The notes under the pieces: model-generated | What the model was told of the DNA's origin: nothing | The model's input: only the letters and a program-made list of their open reading frames with translations | Databases searched by the model: none | Shown here: in pieces, positions 48,727-60,660 of the stretch | How positions within the stretch are numbered: the first letter of the stretch is position 1 | Layout of the letters: each line of letters starts with the position of its first letter | From: Theocolax elegans | Lineage: Eukaryota; Arthropoda; Insecta; Hymenoptera; Cerocephalidae | Reading direction: 5' to 3' | Assembly (NCBI GenBank): GCA_026168455.1 | Contig: CM047425.1 | Location: 93,995,580 to 94,059,579 of the forward strand | DNA: 64,000 nt | Translations under genes and position numbers: made by a program

Positions 48727-49239
48727 TTAAGGGGAGTCCGTAGAGTATAGTTGAATATATCACCACCCGAAAATTTGCGAGCAGAAGTGGCGCTGCCGTC
48801 AGATAGGCTGAGTTCATATTCGACAACAATTTTGGACAATTAAAAAAAAATAGAGTTTTTACTACACAAAATCAAAGTTAAGCGCCATAGCTATTGATGT
48901 AATGATTAATTACATATTACTTCGCTGATCGAAAAGTCAGTATTTTCAACGAATAGTGAGAAGTACGAAGTGACTTCGGTATGTGTTCTCAGAATTGATT
49001 CGTACTTCTCACTATTCGTCGAAAATACTGACTTTTCGATCAGCTAAGCAATATGTAATTGATTATTACATCAATAGCTATGGCACTCAACTCTGATTTT
49101 GTGTGGTAGAAACTCTATTTCCTATAAATGTTCATAATTATTGTCGAATATGAACTCAGCTTATCTGACGGTAGCGCCACTTTTGCTCGCAAAATTCGGG
49201 TGGTGTATTTGTGAAGCTATGAGTACGGACTGCCCTTAA
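48727..49239. mobile_element. Palindromic TTAA-flanked MITE, 513 bp
   Basis: It begins TTAAGGGGAGTCCGTA and ends TACGGACTGCCCTTAA. The arms (about 48727-48969 and 49000-49239) pair almost throughout, with a loop of about 30 bp. Matching blocks include CACCACCCGAA near the ends and CGAAAAGTCAGTATTTTC near the centre. TTAA at both ends fits the TTAA-targeting, piggyBac-like group. High arm identity suggests a fairly recent insertion or a secondary-structure origin. It has no coding capacity. Confidence 0.9.
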
Positions 49240-49374
49240 TTTTAAAGATGTCGCAATTATTTCGCCATGTATATTAGAGTCCAATTTAATTTACATAAAA
49301 TATACATTAATTATTATATTTGTATATGGAAGAAAAATTAATTATCGAAGTTTTAATTTATTGAGGGTAGAGTG
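49240..49374. other. Short AT-rich gap between two inverted-repeat elements
   Basis: About 135 bp with no feature. Confidence 0.5.
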
Positions 49375-49855
49375 AAATGTAATGAAAATATAAACTTTTC
49401 TAGAAATTTTTAATAAGATAAAATAATTTTAACCAAAGTTATGCAGAAAAATGTATCCAAATTAACTGTATTCGATGACAAAAACTCCTTGCGGGACAAT
49501 AATTTCTGGAATTATTTAAAATTTTTTGAGTTTATTCTTTCAATTAATTGTTTTGTAATTTAAACATTTTTTTGTTTATTGGATAAAAAATAATTTATTA
49601 AAAAATAAACTTTATACATAACATTGTTATTTTTGCATAACAAAAATTAAGTTAACAATATAAACAATGGAAACAATGTAACAAAAAACTAGTACTACTT
49701 GAAAGAATAATCACAAAAAATTTCAAATAAATCCGAAAATTGTGGTCCTGCGGAGAATATTTTAATAGATTTTTCTGCATAACTTTGGTTAAAATGATTT
49801 TATCTTGTTAAATATTTCCAGAAAAGTTTACATTTTTATTACAAATGTGCCACAT
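49375..49855. mobile_element. Foldback element (arms about 190-200 bp)
   Basis: The left arm (about 49375-49575) and right arm (about 49665-49855) are inverted relatives. ACCAAAGTTATGCAGAAAAAT (one base over a 20-mer core) lies at about 49431 on + and has its complement near 49778-49798; TTATTCTTTCAA near 49530 pairs with a copy near 49698. Identity is lower than in the neighbouring 513-bp MITE, so it is probably older. No target duplication was identified. Confidence 0.7.
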
Positions 49856-50976
49856 AAGTATAGTAGTCAAATTTATTTTTTGCCATTTCTAATAAAAATC
49901 AAAGCATATATGAAACATTTTTCGGTCAACCTCTGACTTTTACCATCTAAATTTTACCAAAAGCAATGATAAATATGTCAGTAAATATAACCAAAAATTG
50001 TTTTAGTTTATCTGAAAATGCACAATCTTCATAATAGGGATCACAAATGGATAATAGTAAATACACACACTTAAGTTATGCACAAAAGGGTGGAGAGGAA
50101 AATGATTAATTTTAATAGTTTTTAATATGATCTCGTATAATATGATATAATGTAAAATAAATAAATTGGTGATTAAATATTTTTTTTATTTTCAATTTTA
50201 TTTTGATTTTCTGAATAGTAAAAAGGGTTACATTTAATAACATAATTTATTTATTTATTTATTATTAACTCCAGACATTACAATATTTTACAATAAAATG
50301 TATCCTATAGAGGTGCACACTGCGGAGAACTTAACACTATATCCTAATACTAAATTAACCTATTAATACTATATTTAAATAAGAGTTTTGCAACTTAATC
50401 AATATAACTAGTATACTGTTTAGTGCATCACTCTTTTACATTTTTTTTTTAAACACTTTAAATTTAAATGCTCATATTATTGTTTAATATTATTACTTGT
50501 TTAAACATTTTTTCCTTATTTTTCACCAAAATCTTGTTAACATAGCTCTAGCAGTTGTGAACGTTTCTGTTGTCGCATTTCTGTTTCTTGCAAAAATAAT
50601 TTTCTCGATGTTGTTTAGTCTTGCAGGGCAAACAAATTTATTAGATTATATTAAATTATAAACAAATTTTTATTTCCACATCACTGAGCACTCAATAAAT
50701 TAGGCCATTTCCTCTCGTTTAATTTGAATAAGAATTGACTACAATATAGTTTTTATAAAAAAAGATATGTACAATTGTTTAATGTAATTCTTTCTTTTAA
50801 TCTTTGTAGTACCATTTATGGTATTTAGTGATATATTTATCAGGCATTACGACCTACATTACATAATTTATTATAATTTTCTTATTTTGTACCGTATGAT
50901 TGTATAATTTGCTTCTGTGGAAAAAAGTGTTTCGATCAAATTTATCAAAATGCTTAGTTAAGATTATTATTCTACA

Positions 50977-51019
<43 letters not shown>

Positions 51020-51100
51020 CGAATGCGATATAGTAATTTGTATGTGTCGGTGTATCTAAGAGTAAAAATTAGACGCGAGACGATCAAAAAAGTTAAAGAT
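49856..51100. other. AT-rich spacer with a weak relic frame on the minus strand
   Basis: Around 50523-50655 the minus strand is open for about 43 codons with mixed composition (including LNNIEKIIFARNRNATT). No family is recognised and chance is possible. A TA microsatellite lies at 50982-51015. Nothing else is visible. Confidence 0.35.
50982..51015. repeat. (TA)n microsatellite
   Basis: About seventeen TA units, the longest TA run in the window. It produces the Tyr-Ile runs of opposing open frames. Confidence 0.95.
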
Positions 51101-53330
51101 TCAATAGGCGCCATCGTATCTAAGGCAATTGTTCCTTATATGCATACGCATGTCATGTAGTTACAAATACTCACGACAGTACAAAAGATCGAGTATACAC
51201 GCATGCATGGAAGTGCGCGCAAAGTCGATCTTGTACGTTCACCCCCTTTCCTCTTTTCGATCAGTACATACATAAACATAAAGTGTCCATGGAATGTTTA
51301 AAAAGGTTGGACGAGCGAACGTAGAGAATTCGCAATAGCCATTTTTATCGTGTGGTATTGGTGGTTACCTGCAGCATAGCTCCTTTTTCAGTCTGCAATG
51401 CTTTCCGCGGAAAACCCATTTAAAATGGTGATGAGAACGATACGCGACTGTCTCGAGTTCGAAACGAGCTCTTTTAACGTAATTTCATTCTGTCCCCGAG
51501 TAGACTGAGTAATTGACACGCCAACTGGAAAAAAGAAGGAAAGATGTACATTCGATCGTTTATCCACGATCTTCTTCGTCACGTTTGAGCAATTTAACAC
51601 AAAAATTTTTGTTTCTCGTGTATCAATATGTGCGTTACGTAAGGTACGATCGAATAACGATTGTTAAAGCGTAGTGTTTCAGCTTGATTTTAATTTCCGA
51701 TTAAATTAATTGATCAATTACCATATCAAGCGCTACAATAAATCTTGAGGGATAATCATCAATTGCGTATTATCGATTCTTCATTGCGATATAGAAACTT
51801 TTGATACTTCGATTTATTAAACACTGATTGCTATAAGGAATTATACGTTTTGCACGAAAAATTACATAAAGTCGATAAACTGCACGTGATCATTCGTGTA
51901 TATATATATGCAAATTTCTTGATAGTTATACATTGTAAGTTTAAATTATCTTATAACTATATTATAGAAATACATTATTGTACCTACAGGTAAAATAAAG
52001 GGTACGATAATAATAAAATAAAATAGGTAGCAGTACGTGATAATACAATTGATAAAACTCTTTTCAAGAAAGATGTTATATAAATTTTATCTAAATTTAT
52101 ATAAAACTAAGTGACATTTACATAATATGTTATTCGTTTAGTATTGCAGTGCACGTACATTAGAAACATTGAAGTTAGTTGACTAAAATAGGAGAAGCAA
52201 TAAAAGAAAAAGGAATGAAATAAAAAGAGAAGCGATTCAGATAGCTGGCAATATAGGACCTCATCAATATCTTCCATGATGTTATAATTCAGAAGGAAAT
52301 GTATTGCATCAATTAAAGAAAAAGAGCGGTGCAAGTTACACCGTCGATCACAATAAGAAACGCCATAAAAGACGCTCGTCGCATCTGGTTAACGTTCGCG
52401 TATAGGCTATATAGTGGTATACGGTCGACGGTTGCGTTGTCAACAGAGCGATTTTGAGCTTCGGGATGGAAGAGGTATTCCGCCGTGCGACAGTTTTACG
52501 GAGACGAATTCACGTCGTAAAGACGTCCTCGTGGCTCTTCCGTGAAAGCGTTACGAGGACGTGCGCATGCGGAAACCCCCACGGGAATCTTGACACTTGC
52601 TCGCGAAGGAGACGATCGTCGTTCCTGCGCCCGAGAAAGACAATTCTCTTGGCGTACCAGTAAATCTCTCGGGCGATGCCTAACCCCTTCTTGTACATTT
52701 CCTACTCAGAGTTACGGGCTTGTTTTGCACCTTCTCCACTCTATCCTCTAGAATTCAACCTGGATGATGTTTTTTCATTGATGTTTATCACTATTATTGA
52801 CTCTATCGTTCACGTTTACTACACTTTATTTATATATCTATTAAACCATTGCAACTATATTATTTATCTGACTCGCGGGGACTTTATTTCCATAATAATA
52901 AACGTATTTGAACGTAAAGAATTTAATCGACGTTTACTCCGACCTGTTATGTTTATTATAACGTAACAAGATGAAGTAACTAAAGTAGCAAGTGATAAGA
53001 CTTTTCAACGTGTGGAAAAGTATTTCTACTCGGATATTAAAAGCGCATTGTTTAACTTGAAATAAAATTGAAATTATTATCATTAGCACAACGCTAAGTA
53101 AACTAAATCCGTTAATTTTGTTAAGGAAAAAAAATCAAGAATCGTGGACGTAAAAAAGCGTGGTGCGCGTTCAAGAAAAACAAATTTAAAGAGTACATTT
53201 CTATTGGCTAACATTTTCAGCAAATAATTGCTTTTAAGAAATATCCGTGTACATTATTTCAGAAAGCTGTAAGAAAATACTTTTCTCATACAGGCAAGCT
53301 GTCAAGGCTCTTCATTTTTGAATGCTTAAT
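51100..53330. other. Non-coding: islands at 51100-51700 and 52330-52740 in AT-rich DNA
   Basis: The second island starts with TATATAG at about 52408 and carries overlapping 62-96 codon frames in both directions. No coding signal is strong enough to call. The spacers 51700-52330 and 52740-53330 are AT-rich without features. Confidence 0.45.
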
Positions 53331-55420
53331 GGCAAAGCACGCTATAAAGCAGTTCAGCGAGTGTGAAGGGTTGGGGAGGGAGGGAGAGGAGATTCTTGCT
53401 AACAAGCATGTACATATACGCATACACATATATATAAGCATAGTTTATAATTTAAATAAATTTCTGACAAGTTGGACAGGTAGGTAGAGAGAGAACGCTT
53501 AAATTATTCCACGACCATCTCCGCCTCCAGATACGAAAACAAAGAAAAGAGCATTCACATACTTATATATATGACTCTCGCGTTTCAGCCGAAAAGTAAG
53601 TACACACAGTGAAACGTAAATTTCGACTCTGAAAGGTATCCTCGAAACCGCCTCGCTGATAGAGGAAGAGTCGGGACGGCAAGGGAGGGAAGGAGAGGGG
53701 AAACAAAAAGATCATTAGTTTCAATATGCTAATCACCAAGCTTTTTCCGATACACAAAACGTCGATCCTTTGAGCTCACTTTTGTCCCGCCGCCTCATTG
53801 CCAACATAAGCATGTCTCGCGGGTTGTGTTGCGGCGCTTCTCGTCTTACTTCTCATCCTCCTTTCCGTGTGTATATTAAAACAGACGCGCGCATACAGAC
53901 GTACCTATATAAATACGTGTACAAGTGGATATGGGTGTGTACGTATACACAGTGTAGGATCGTCAAGTGACGTTGGCAGCGGGCGTCGGCCCGCCGGGCT
54001 GTTCGTCTACGTCCGCGTCGAGGATTGATGACGCTGCAAGATGAAAGCCACAAGCTGATGCTCTCGTTTCCAATGTGAATGTGTATGCGTGCGTCTGTGA
54101 GAGTATCTCTTTCTCCCCCCCCCCCTCCATGCATTTATGGAATATCTTGAAATCTCGAAGCCGGTTAGTCGATCGAACGAGTCTGACGATCGATTTTCGT
54201 TTCGCAAACGAGGGAGGCTAACGGAATTGATTCGATGCGCGATGAGCTGTTTTGCTGCCCGATTGGTTTACGGGACGCAATTGCGCGACCACAGGAGAAC
54301 CTTTCGATTACAGCATTCTCGGCTATTCGTATGTGTCTAACTTCGTTATAATGACCGTACCAAGAGCTATCATATACCATGTTGACTTGATTATTTTATA
54401 TTTCTATGGGGATAAAAGCGTCTACCTGGAATGTTATATCGAGGATGATCAAAGTCGATTGGTTGCTTTAAGGTGTAAATAATCATGATGATGATGATGA
54501 GTAGGTGTATAAATTTTATGGCGTGATAATCTTTATGTCTCTCATTCATACTTGTTTTGCAATTCGGACATTGTGTATATGTGGGTAGTTGGCATTGCGT
54601 GTAGAGAGCGTGGGTGATTTTATGCAGTACACTTTCAAAGTATAGCATATTTATTACAAATTTGTCATCGTAAATATTTCGTTACTATAAAAGAGTGAAA
54701 AATCGATTTAATAATTATCAGTTTTACTAAACGTAGGTATTATATTTTTTTAGATAAAATTATATCTTTATAATCATTTCTATTAATATAAACATTCAAA
54801 GAGTTTCAGCTATAAAGTATACACATTCGTCGTGAGAAATCAGTACGTAAGAAAGTTATGTAAGATTGTTGTCGTTTGCAAATACTAAAAATATGTATAA
54901 TCTTTCATGTATTTAAAAATAAATTACACATCAAGTGCCTCGCGTAAATTAACAAAGAAAATCGATACATTAAACACTTAACGACTTACCACATAAGAAT
55001 AAGAATGAAAAATTACGAGAAAGATTTAATCGTTCTTGCCATAAAATGATTCTAGCGGTATTATTATTGACTAATTATCAATACTGGTTGATATTGACTG
55101 AGAAATCGACTTCAACAGCTAGAATACTCAAAACGAATAATAACTCTTAGTCATAATAACAGAAATTAAAACTTATTTGCTAGACACTTAACGACGTGTA
55201 TAAGTATACTCAGATTAATACATTTAAAAAAGTATTAAACATATATATGTATATATATGCATATAATTCAATAAATACTGCATATATATGTAGTATACAG
55301 ATACACTCATATTTGTTTTGAATCTCAGATCATGCACCGACGATAATCATTATCATTCAGTATACTTATTCCTTTATCAATAAATACTTGTCAGCTAAAT
55401 TATTCACCAGAATAAAAAAA
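53330..55420. other. CpG-rich island (53330-54660), then AT-rich spacer
   Basis: GA/GGGA-rich DNA at about 53370-53392 and 53670-53705, a poly-C run at about 54115-54126 and an ATG trinucleotide repeat near 54484 are the visible landmarks. Frames of up to 93 codons overlap on both strands. The spacer from 54660 is AT-rich. Confidence 0.45.
54484..54500. repeat. (ATG)5 microsatellite
   Basis: Five ATG units in tandem. Confidence 0.8.
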
Positions 55421-56292
55421 AAGCGATCATGCAACTGCACGTTCTAGCATTTCATTTCAATCACTCGAGTGTCATTCTAAGTCCAAGAACTCGACGATCA
55501 GGTGCAATTAATAAACAATGTTGTACCGATCACGCTTATAACGTTTGCACGTGACTCGTGACAGCATGCGCGCACTCGCCTGTTAATTGAAAAATTGCGT
55601 CGACTAAACGTTTGCACGCAACGCGCGTCATTCTCTTACCTTCTTCGATGCGCTTAATCGCACACGGTTGTAACAGCCCTTCGATATCGTTGCTCGCCTA
55701 ACCAAATTCGGTCACAACTAGTCGTCTCGTTCTTTACCTCGTATTACCTCGAACTTCTTCACGACTGACGCGGACTCTGCAACATTTATTTACCGCTTTA
55801 TTAATTCAAATTAAGCATTTGTACCGATTGATATTATTGAACGCAACTGCAACGCTTATTTGTGTGAATTATTGCTTTATGCATCATTATTTATATGATA
55901 TGTATGTAGTTGTCCAAGGTGAATGTAACTATCGTCGACAATGTAATTAAAATGTAATATAGTCTGATAGAGTACGGCAAAAAGTGAACCATAGTTCCAT
56001 TTAATTCGCTGCGGGACAAATGAATATACAGTCGAAGCGAAGGTTGATAATTTAAGCGAATTTGCAATTTTCCTTTTGTCACGGTACGACAAGATTTACC
56101 TCGTCCGGCCTCTCTTTATTTCCTCCTTGATTTTCTCCCGACTCCCTCTCATTCCGATTCCCTCTTATTTCCTCCAAGCGAGTTCCCTCGGTTCCCGATC
56201 CCCCAGAGAGCGCCAAAGACCAGAGGCAAGCACTAATTGCGTTCGTCATCGGGACTCTTTGATTCCGCCGGTGATCCGGTCGCTCTCCTTTT

Positions 56293-56315
56293 CCTCTCTC
56301 TCTCTCTCTCTTTCT
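56293..56315. repeat. (CT)n microsatellite
   Basis: About ten CT units in a pyrimidine-rich stretch. Confidence 0.85.
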
Positions 56316-56523
56316 CGCATCGCGGTCTTCTCCTTTTTGCGCGCATCCCTTCTGCCGCGGTAGTGACGAGCGATCGGACGTAACAGGGTGACACTGATCG
56401 ATAGCGCATAACCGAGAGACCGAGCCTGTCGAAGCCTTGACCCTTCGCGCGGGTTCGTAGATAGAAATCTGACCGTGGCTTAATGACGGCCTCGTGACGG
56501 ACGCGACTCTCACAGAACCGAAG

Positions 56524-56577
56524 GCCGTTGTCGTTGTCGTTGCCGTTGTCGTTGCCGTTGCCGTTGCCGTTGCCGTA
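56524..56577. repeat. (GCCGTT/GTCGTT)9 hexanucleotide repeat
   Basis: About nine hexamers of the form G(C/T)CGTT in tandem. The hexamer keeps all frames free of stops, which explains the long overlapping frames here (Val-Ala on +, Ala-Thr and Asn-Gly on -). Confidence 0.9.
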
Positions 56578-56979
56578 GCTGCCGACACACAGCCGCGCAG
56601 CCGGACGAAAGAAAGCGAATCGTCGTGTCACATCAACGGACGCCGCGAGGATCTACGGCCTCGCTTTATGCCCGCCACCCGACGGGTTCTCTTCCTTTTG
56701 GACTGCAACTTCAATGCCAATCGACTTTGAGACGCAGTTCCCCCTTCTGATTCTCCATCGCGTGTTCGGATGAACCGGTCGTTGCCCGCGAATATTCATC
56801 CCTTGCGTATATCATCTTTTTATCACTGTTTATTCGGGTTGTATCATCATTTTTCTTATATCCCTTCGATCTCGATAGCTTTCTTTTCTTTCCTCGCATT
56901 TGAAAATAACCTCGAAAATAACTCGATGCGCGAGTTTTTCAGCCGACCACTTTTATCGCTTATATGGACAACAAACTAT

Positions 56980-58690
56980 TTTTCTAACAATTGTATATAT
57001 ACGGTGCGTAAAAATTATATTTAGATTCAAATATAAAGGATAGGAACCAAGTAATTATTTTTCCCCCCGTTTTATTAAAAAATAATGTCTAAATATCTTA
57101 TACACAATTTTATCTATACTAAGCATTGAATCATCAACGAATGCAACTAACTGCAATATAATTGATAAAAATAGAAATTACATCAATTTTTTTTAAATAT
57201 TCCATCTATATAGTATAGTCTTGTTAATATAGTACGTTATCGCAGGCTGAAAGCTTATATGATTATAGATTGGAGTACTATTATAATGTCAATTAAACAT
57301 TATGAATAGTTTAAAAGTCTAAATCTACTTATTCTATGTGTCACTTCTTCGATCTTACTAATAAAAAATGACGATTCTAAATATAGTTTTGTAAGATTCT
57401 AAATTATTATATAATGAATCTTCATTCGATAAATGTACAAAAAATTCGATATTATTGAAATAAAAGTATTTTAAAATATATTAAAATAAATAACAAAATT
57501 AAAGTCATGAAAAATGAAGCATATTTTCTATTACGTATCTTCGTATTAAATCAAATTATTTTCGATTTTTAAAAATACTTTTTTGTATATTTCAAGGGAG
57601 CACGTGTCTAAAATAACTAAAACTAATTAACTCTATCAACTTTGTCTTATTATTGCCGTTATATCGAAAAACAAGCGTAATCTTCAATAAGATTTAATTA
57701 AATATTTTGTGAAAAAAATATAATAAATTAATTACGATTACCAAGTAGATTTGATTCAATAACGTTTGATAATTCTAGCTCAAATTAAATATATCAGAAA
57801 AATCTTATTATCTTATGAAAGAGTGTACATATATAAATCACTTAAAATCTATAAGTGCTATCGATGGTCATAAGAATACAGGAGCTGCGTAATCTTATCA
57901 CGTTTACGAACTAATGGCGCGTTGTACATTTGTCTCAACTTGAAACCGAGATGAGATTTTCGTTACTACGAACAGTGCATCACGACAGCATAGAATACCT
58001 GAAATTGATACGTATCACAAAAATCACTTGTAAGATTAATCATCGTTATTTTATATCAAAATATATCTTGATTAATTAATTAGAATGATGCTTACAATAC
58101 GTCTGTTGATAACTTATGTGCATCAAGATTTTACGAAAGATATATCAGAATTTTTGAGTAATATACGATATTGTTACTCGCTAACGAGGACAAAATGATA
58201 ATTCTGATAAAATAAAATCACAATTTGAACTGCAAGAGATTTATTTGTGTGTCAGTGTTATAGAAAAGAAGATTTTAGAAGTAATATTTTATCATATAAA
58301 TTTCAACATTTTAATTTAGTAAAAATATTTAAAAAGTATTACTTTCATGTTATTTATAATATGAATATAGCTAGTGCCGAGGATTTTTACACAGAGAAAA
58401 ATATTCTAGTAAAACGACAATGTTATTGAGCAATCGAGAGACAAACTTGTGAAATCATAAAAATTACTATGTTATGTATGTAGTAAAATTTACTACAATT
58501 TTTGGGACTTATTTGACAGAAATATATTAAATACTAAGTGTCCCAATAAAATGTAGTAATTTTTTAAATTAGTTATTTGTTGGAATAATAAGATTATTTT
58601 TATTTATCTGAAATGTTGGTAAAATGAGATAAAAGATAAAAGCTTTGCTTTACATTGAAAGAAAAACATTTGTTTTAATTAGTAATTACC
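56980..58690. other. AT-rich spacer with one small inverted repeat
   Basis: AT-rich and non-coding. The only structured part is the hairpin at 58491-58558. Confidence 0.5.
58491..58558. repeat. Short inverted repeat
   Basis: TACTACAATTTTTGGGACTT (58491-58510) pairs with the complement of AAGTGTCCCAATAAAATGTAGTA (58536-58558). It may be the remnant of a very small MITE; an additional ATTAC-type match lies just outside. Confidence 0.4.
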
Positions 58691-60660
58691 ATGTTTAAAC
58701 CGCGTGATCTACATTTAGGATTTTATTTTTTCAAAGGTTGGTTTGATCGACAAGCCCAGTTTGTCACGGACAAGCGATCGCAGTAAATTGACTTAATTAC
58801 GCGAAAGCATCAGCAATAAAACTAATTTATGAGGCTTGTAAATTCGTTAAAGCGCAGATCGTGCAACATCTCACCATCAATGTCGCGAATATGTATGTGT
58901 ACGCGACAGTCGAAGAAAAATGTCATCATTCCCACAACCCCGAAATTTGTATCCCTCGTTGAATTTCGTTTTATCCAACGATCCCTTGTTATATTTCGAG
59001 TGTGTGTACCCTAATGAAACCGTCAAAAATGTCCACCCTCGATAGAGCGCAAACACCTCGTTCGACAAAAACTCTGTAACGTGTTTACTCTGACGCGTAT
59101 TTACGGGTAACAGTGTCAAGTTGTCTATATAAGCAACCCGTTACTCTTACTTACGATGCTTCTGTATAGGTTACCTCAAGGCAATAAGTATATATATATA
59201 TATATATATATATACCGGCTCTGCTCGAAATAGTAAATAGAAAATTCCAGTAGCCGCGAGTCCGACAGAACAGTAGAGTGAGAAAGAGAGGGAGGTAGAG
59301 ATCGAGAGAAAGAGAGATGGTGAAACAAGAAGAATATAAAGAGGAGGAGTATATACGAAGGAACGCGCGTAGGGGATCAAAGGCGAAATGCCGACATAGA
59401 GGCACACATAAGGCGGCGATTCTGAGGCAGGTCTGGCAGTCAGACGCAGACGAAGAAAGAGAGGACGTTCAAGAGAGTACATCGGCTCTTTCTCTCTCTG
59501 TATCTCTCTATTCTTCGCTCGTCTGTGTGCAGACGCGCGCGCGCGCTCACCCGGCGGTGGAACTCAAGGAACTCGGCTCGGTGAATGATTACCGGCGAGT
59601 TCTTCTGACTTTTATTGTCCTCGTGAATCGGTCTATTTTACGTGAATCATGTAACGTAACGAGCCACCGAAATTGGAGAACTCCAACCGACTATTTTGTG
59701 GGCGGTTCGCTTTTCGATTTATCTTCCGATTACTCTTCAAAATGTTCACATATATACGAATCGAATGAGTACCTATACATACCATCCGACCCTATATTTC
59801 AGAGGGGAATGAAGTTGTTTGACAGTTGATTTTTTTTTATATATATATATTTACTTGCTTTATGTACATTGGTTATACCTTCACAATTTTAACCTAAATA
59901 ATGTCGTTTCAACAAGCCTTTATATATTCTTAATAATGGCACTAAAGTGTAAAAATTGTTGAAAACAAATTTTAAACCAAATATTTTTGTATTGCATTAA
60001 ACATGTTTTTCAGGAAGTGTAAAATAAATGCTAACAATTCGCTGCGCGAATAAATCCATTTTTAAATTCTTGCATTCGTGTATTTAACTTTCAAAATTTC
60101 CAATAGCAATTGTTTTTTTTAATGAAGTCCGAACTTGATGGCTACGTAAATATGTAACGAAAAGAAACACAAATTAAATTTAAGTTGAACAAAAAGGCGG
60201 AATGAGTAATGATTTATTTGGAAGGACTTTTATTTTTTATTGTACAAGCTATTATTTCATTATCGCTTTATACTTTTTATTAATCGTAACGCGCGCTCGC
60301 ACCTCCTTTATTTTTTCTTTCAACTCCGTTTCTTTTATTTTTTGCATGCGTAATTAATCAGGGAACAATTTCAGTACTTATCGAACGAGGTCGAAAGCTG
60401 ATTGCAGTCATCCGTGACGAAACTTTACTGCGCTGTATTATAAGGAAATCGTAGCCATCATTAGCGTCTCCTCGCGATTCTCTAAGTAACGATGATGAAT
60501 GAGCCGTTCGTCATTTCCGCATTTGGATATAATTATCCACCTCTTTTTTTTGCGCGTGCGCGCGGTTTGAAAATTAAAATAGAAATGTGTACTCACCGTC
60601 GCAAAAGAATTACTGTAAAAGTACTCGTCGGTAATCATTCTAAAAGTTTATGACGTTTCT
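58690..60660. other. Non-coding: islands at 58690-59830 and 60280-60660
   Basis: The first island contains the longest open frame of the window (170 codons, 59317-59829, +). It opens in purine-rich DNA and passes through CT and CG runs, with no recognisable domain. Frames of 84-103 codons overlap part of it on the other strand. It is not called. The spacer between the islands is AT-rich. Confidence 0.45.
59189..59214. repeat. (TA)n microsatellite
   Basis: About thirteen TA units, followed by purine-rich DNA. Confidence 0.9.

Larger units (their letters stand above)
55420..56980. other. CpG-rich island with hexanucleotide repeat
   Basis: One of the larger and more GC-rich islands. The 169-codon minus-strand frame (56079-56588) owes its Ala/Thr start to the hexamer repeat and its Arg/Glu stretch to the CT tract, so it is not called as a gene. 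Several GATCG-type and CGATCG strings give the island a complex sequence. Confidence 0.5.

Noticed and set aside
56079..56588. 169-codon minus-strand frame
   Set aside because: Its Ala/Thr-rich start is the translated hexamer repeat and its Arg/Glu stretch is the CT tract read in reverse.
59317..59829. 170-codon open frame on +, the longest in the window
   Set aside because: It starts in purine-rich DNA and runs through CT and CG repeats. Opposing frames overlap part of it, and no domain is recognisable. One such frame is about what chance gives in 64 kb of mixed composition.
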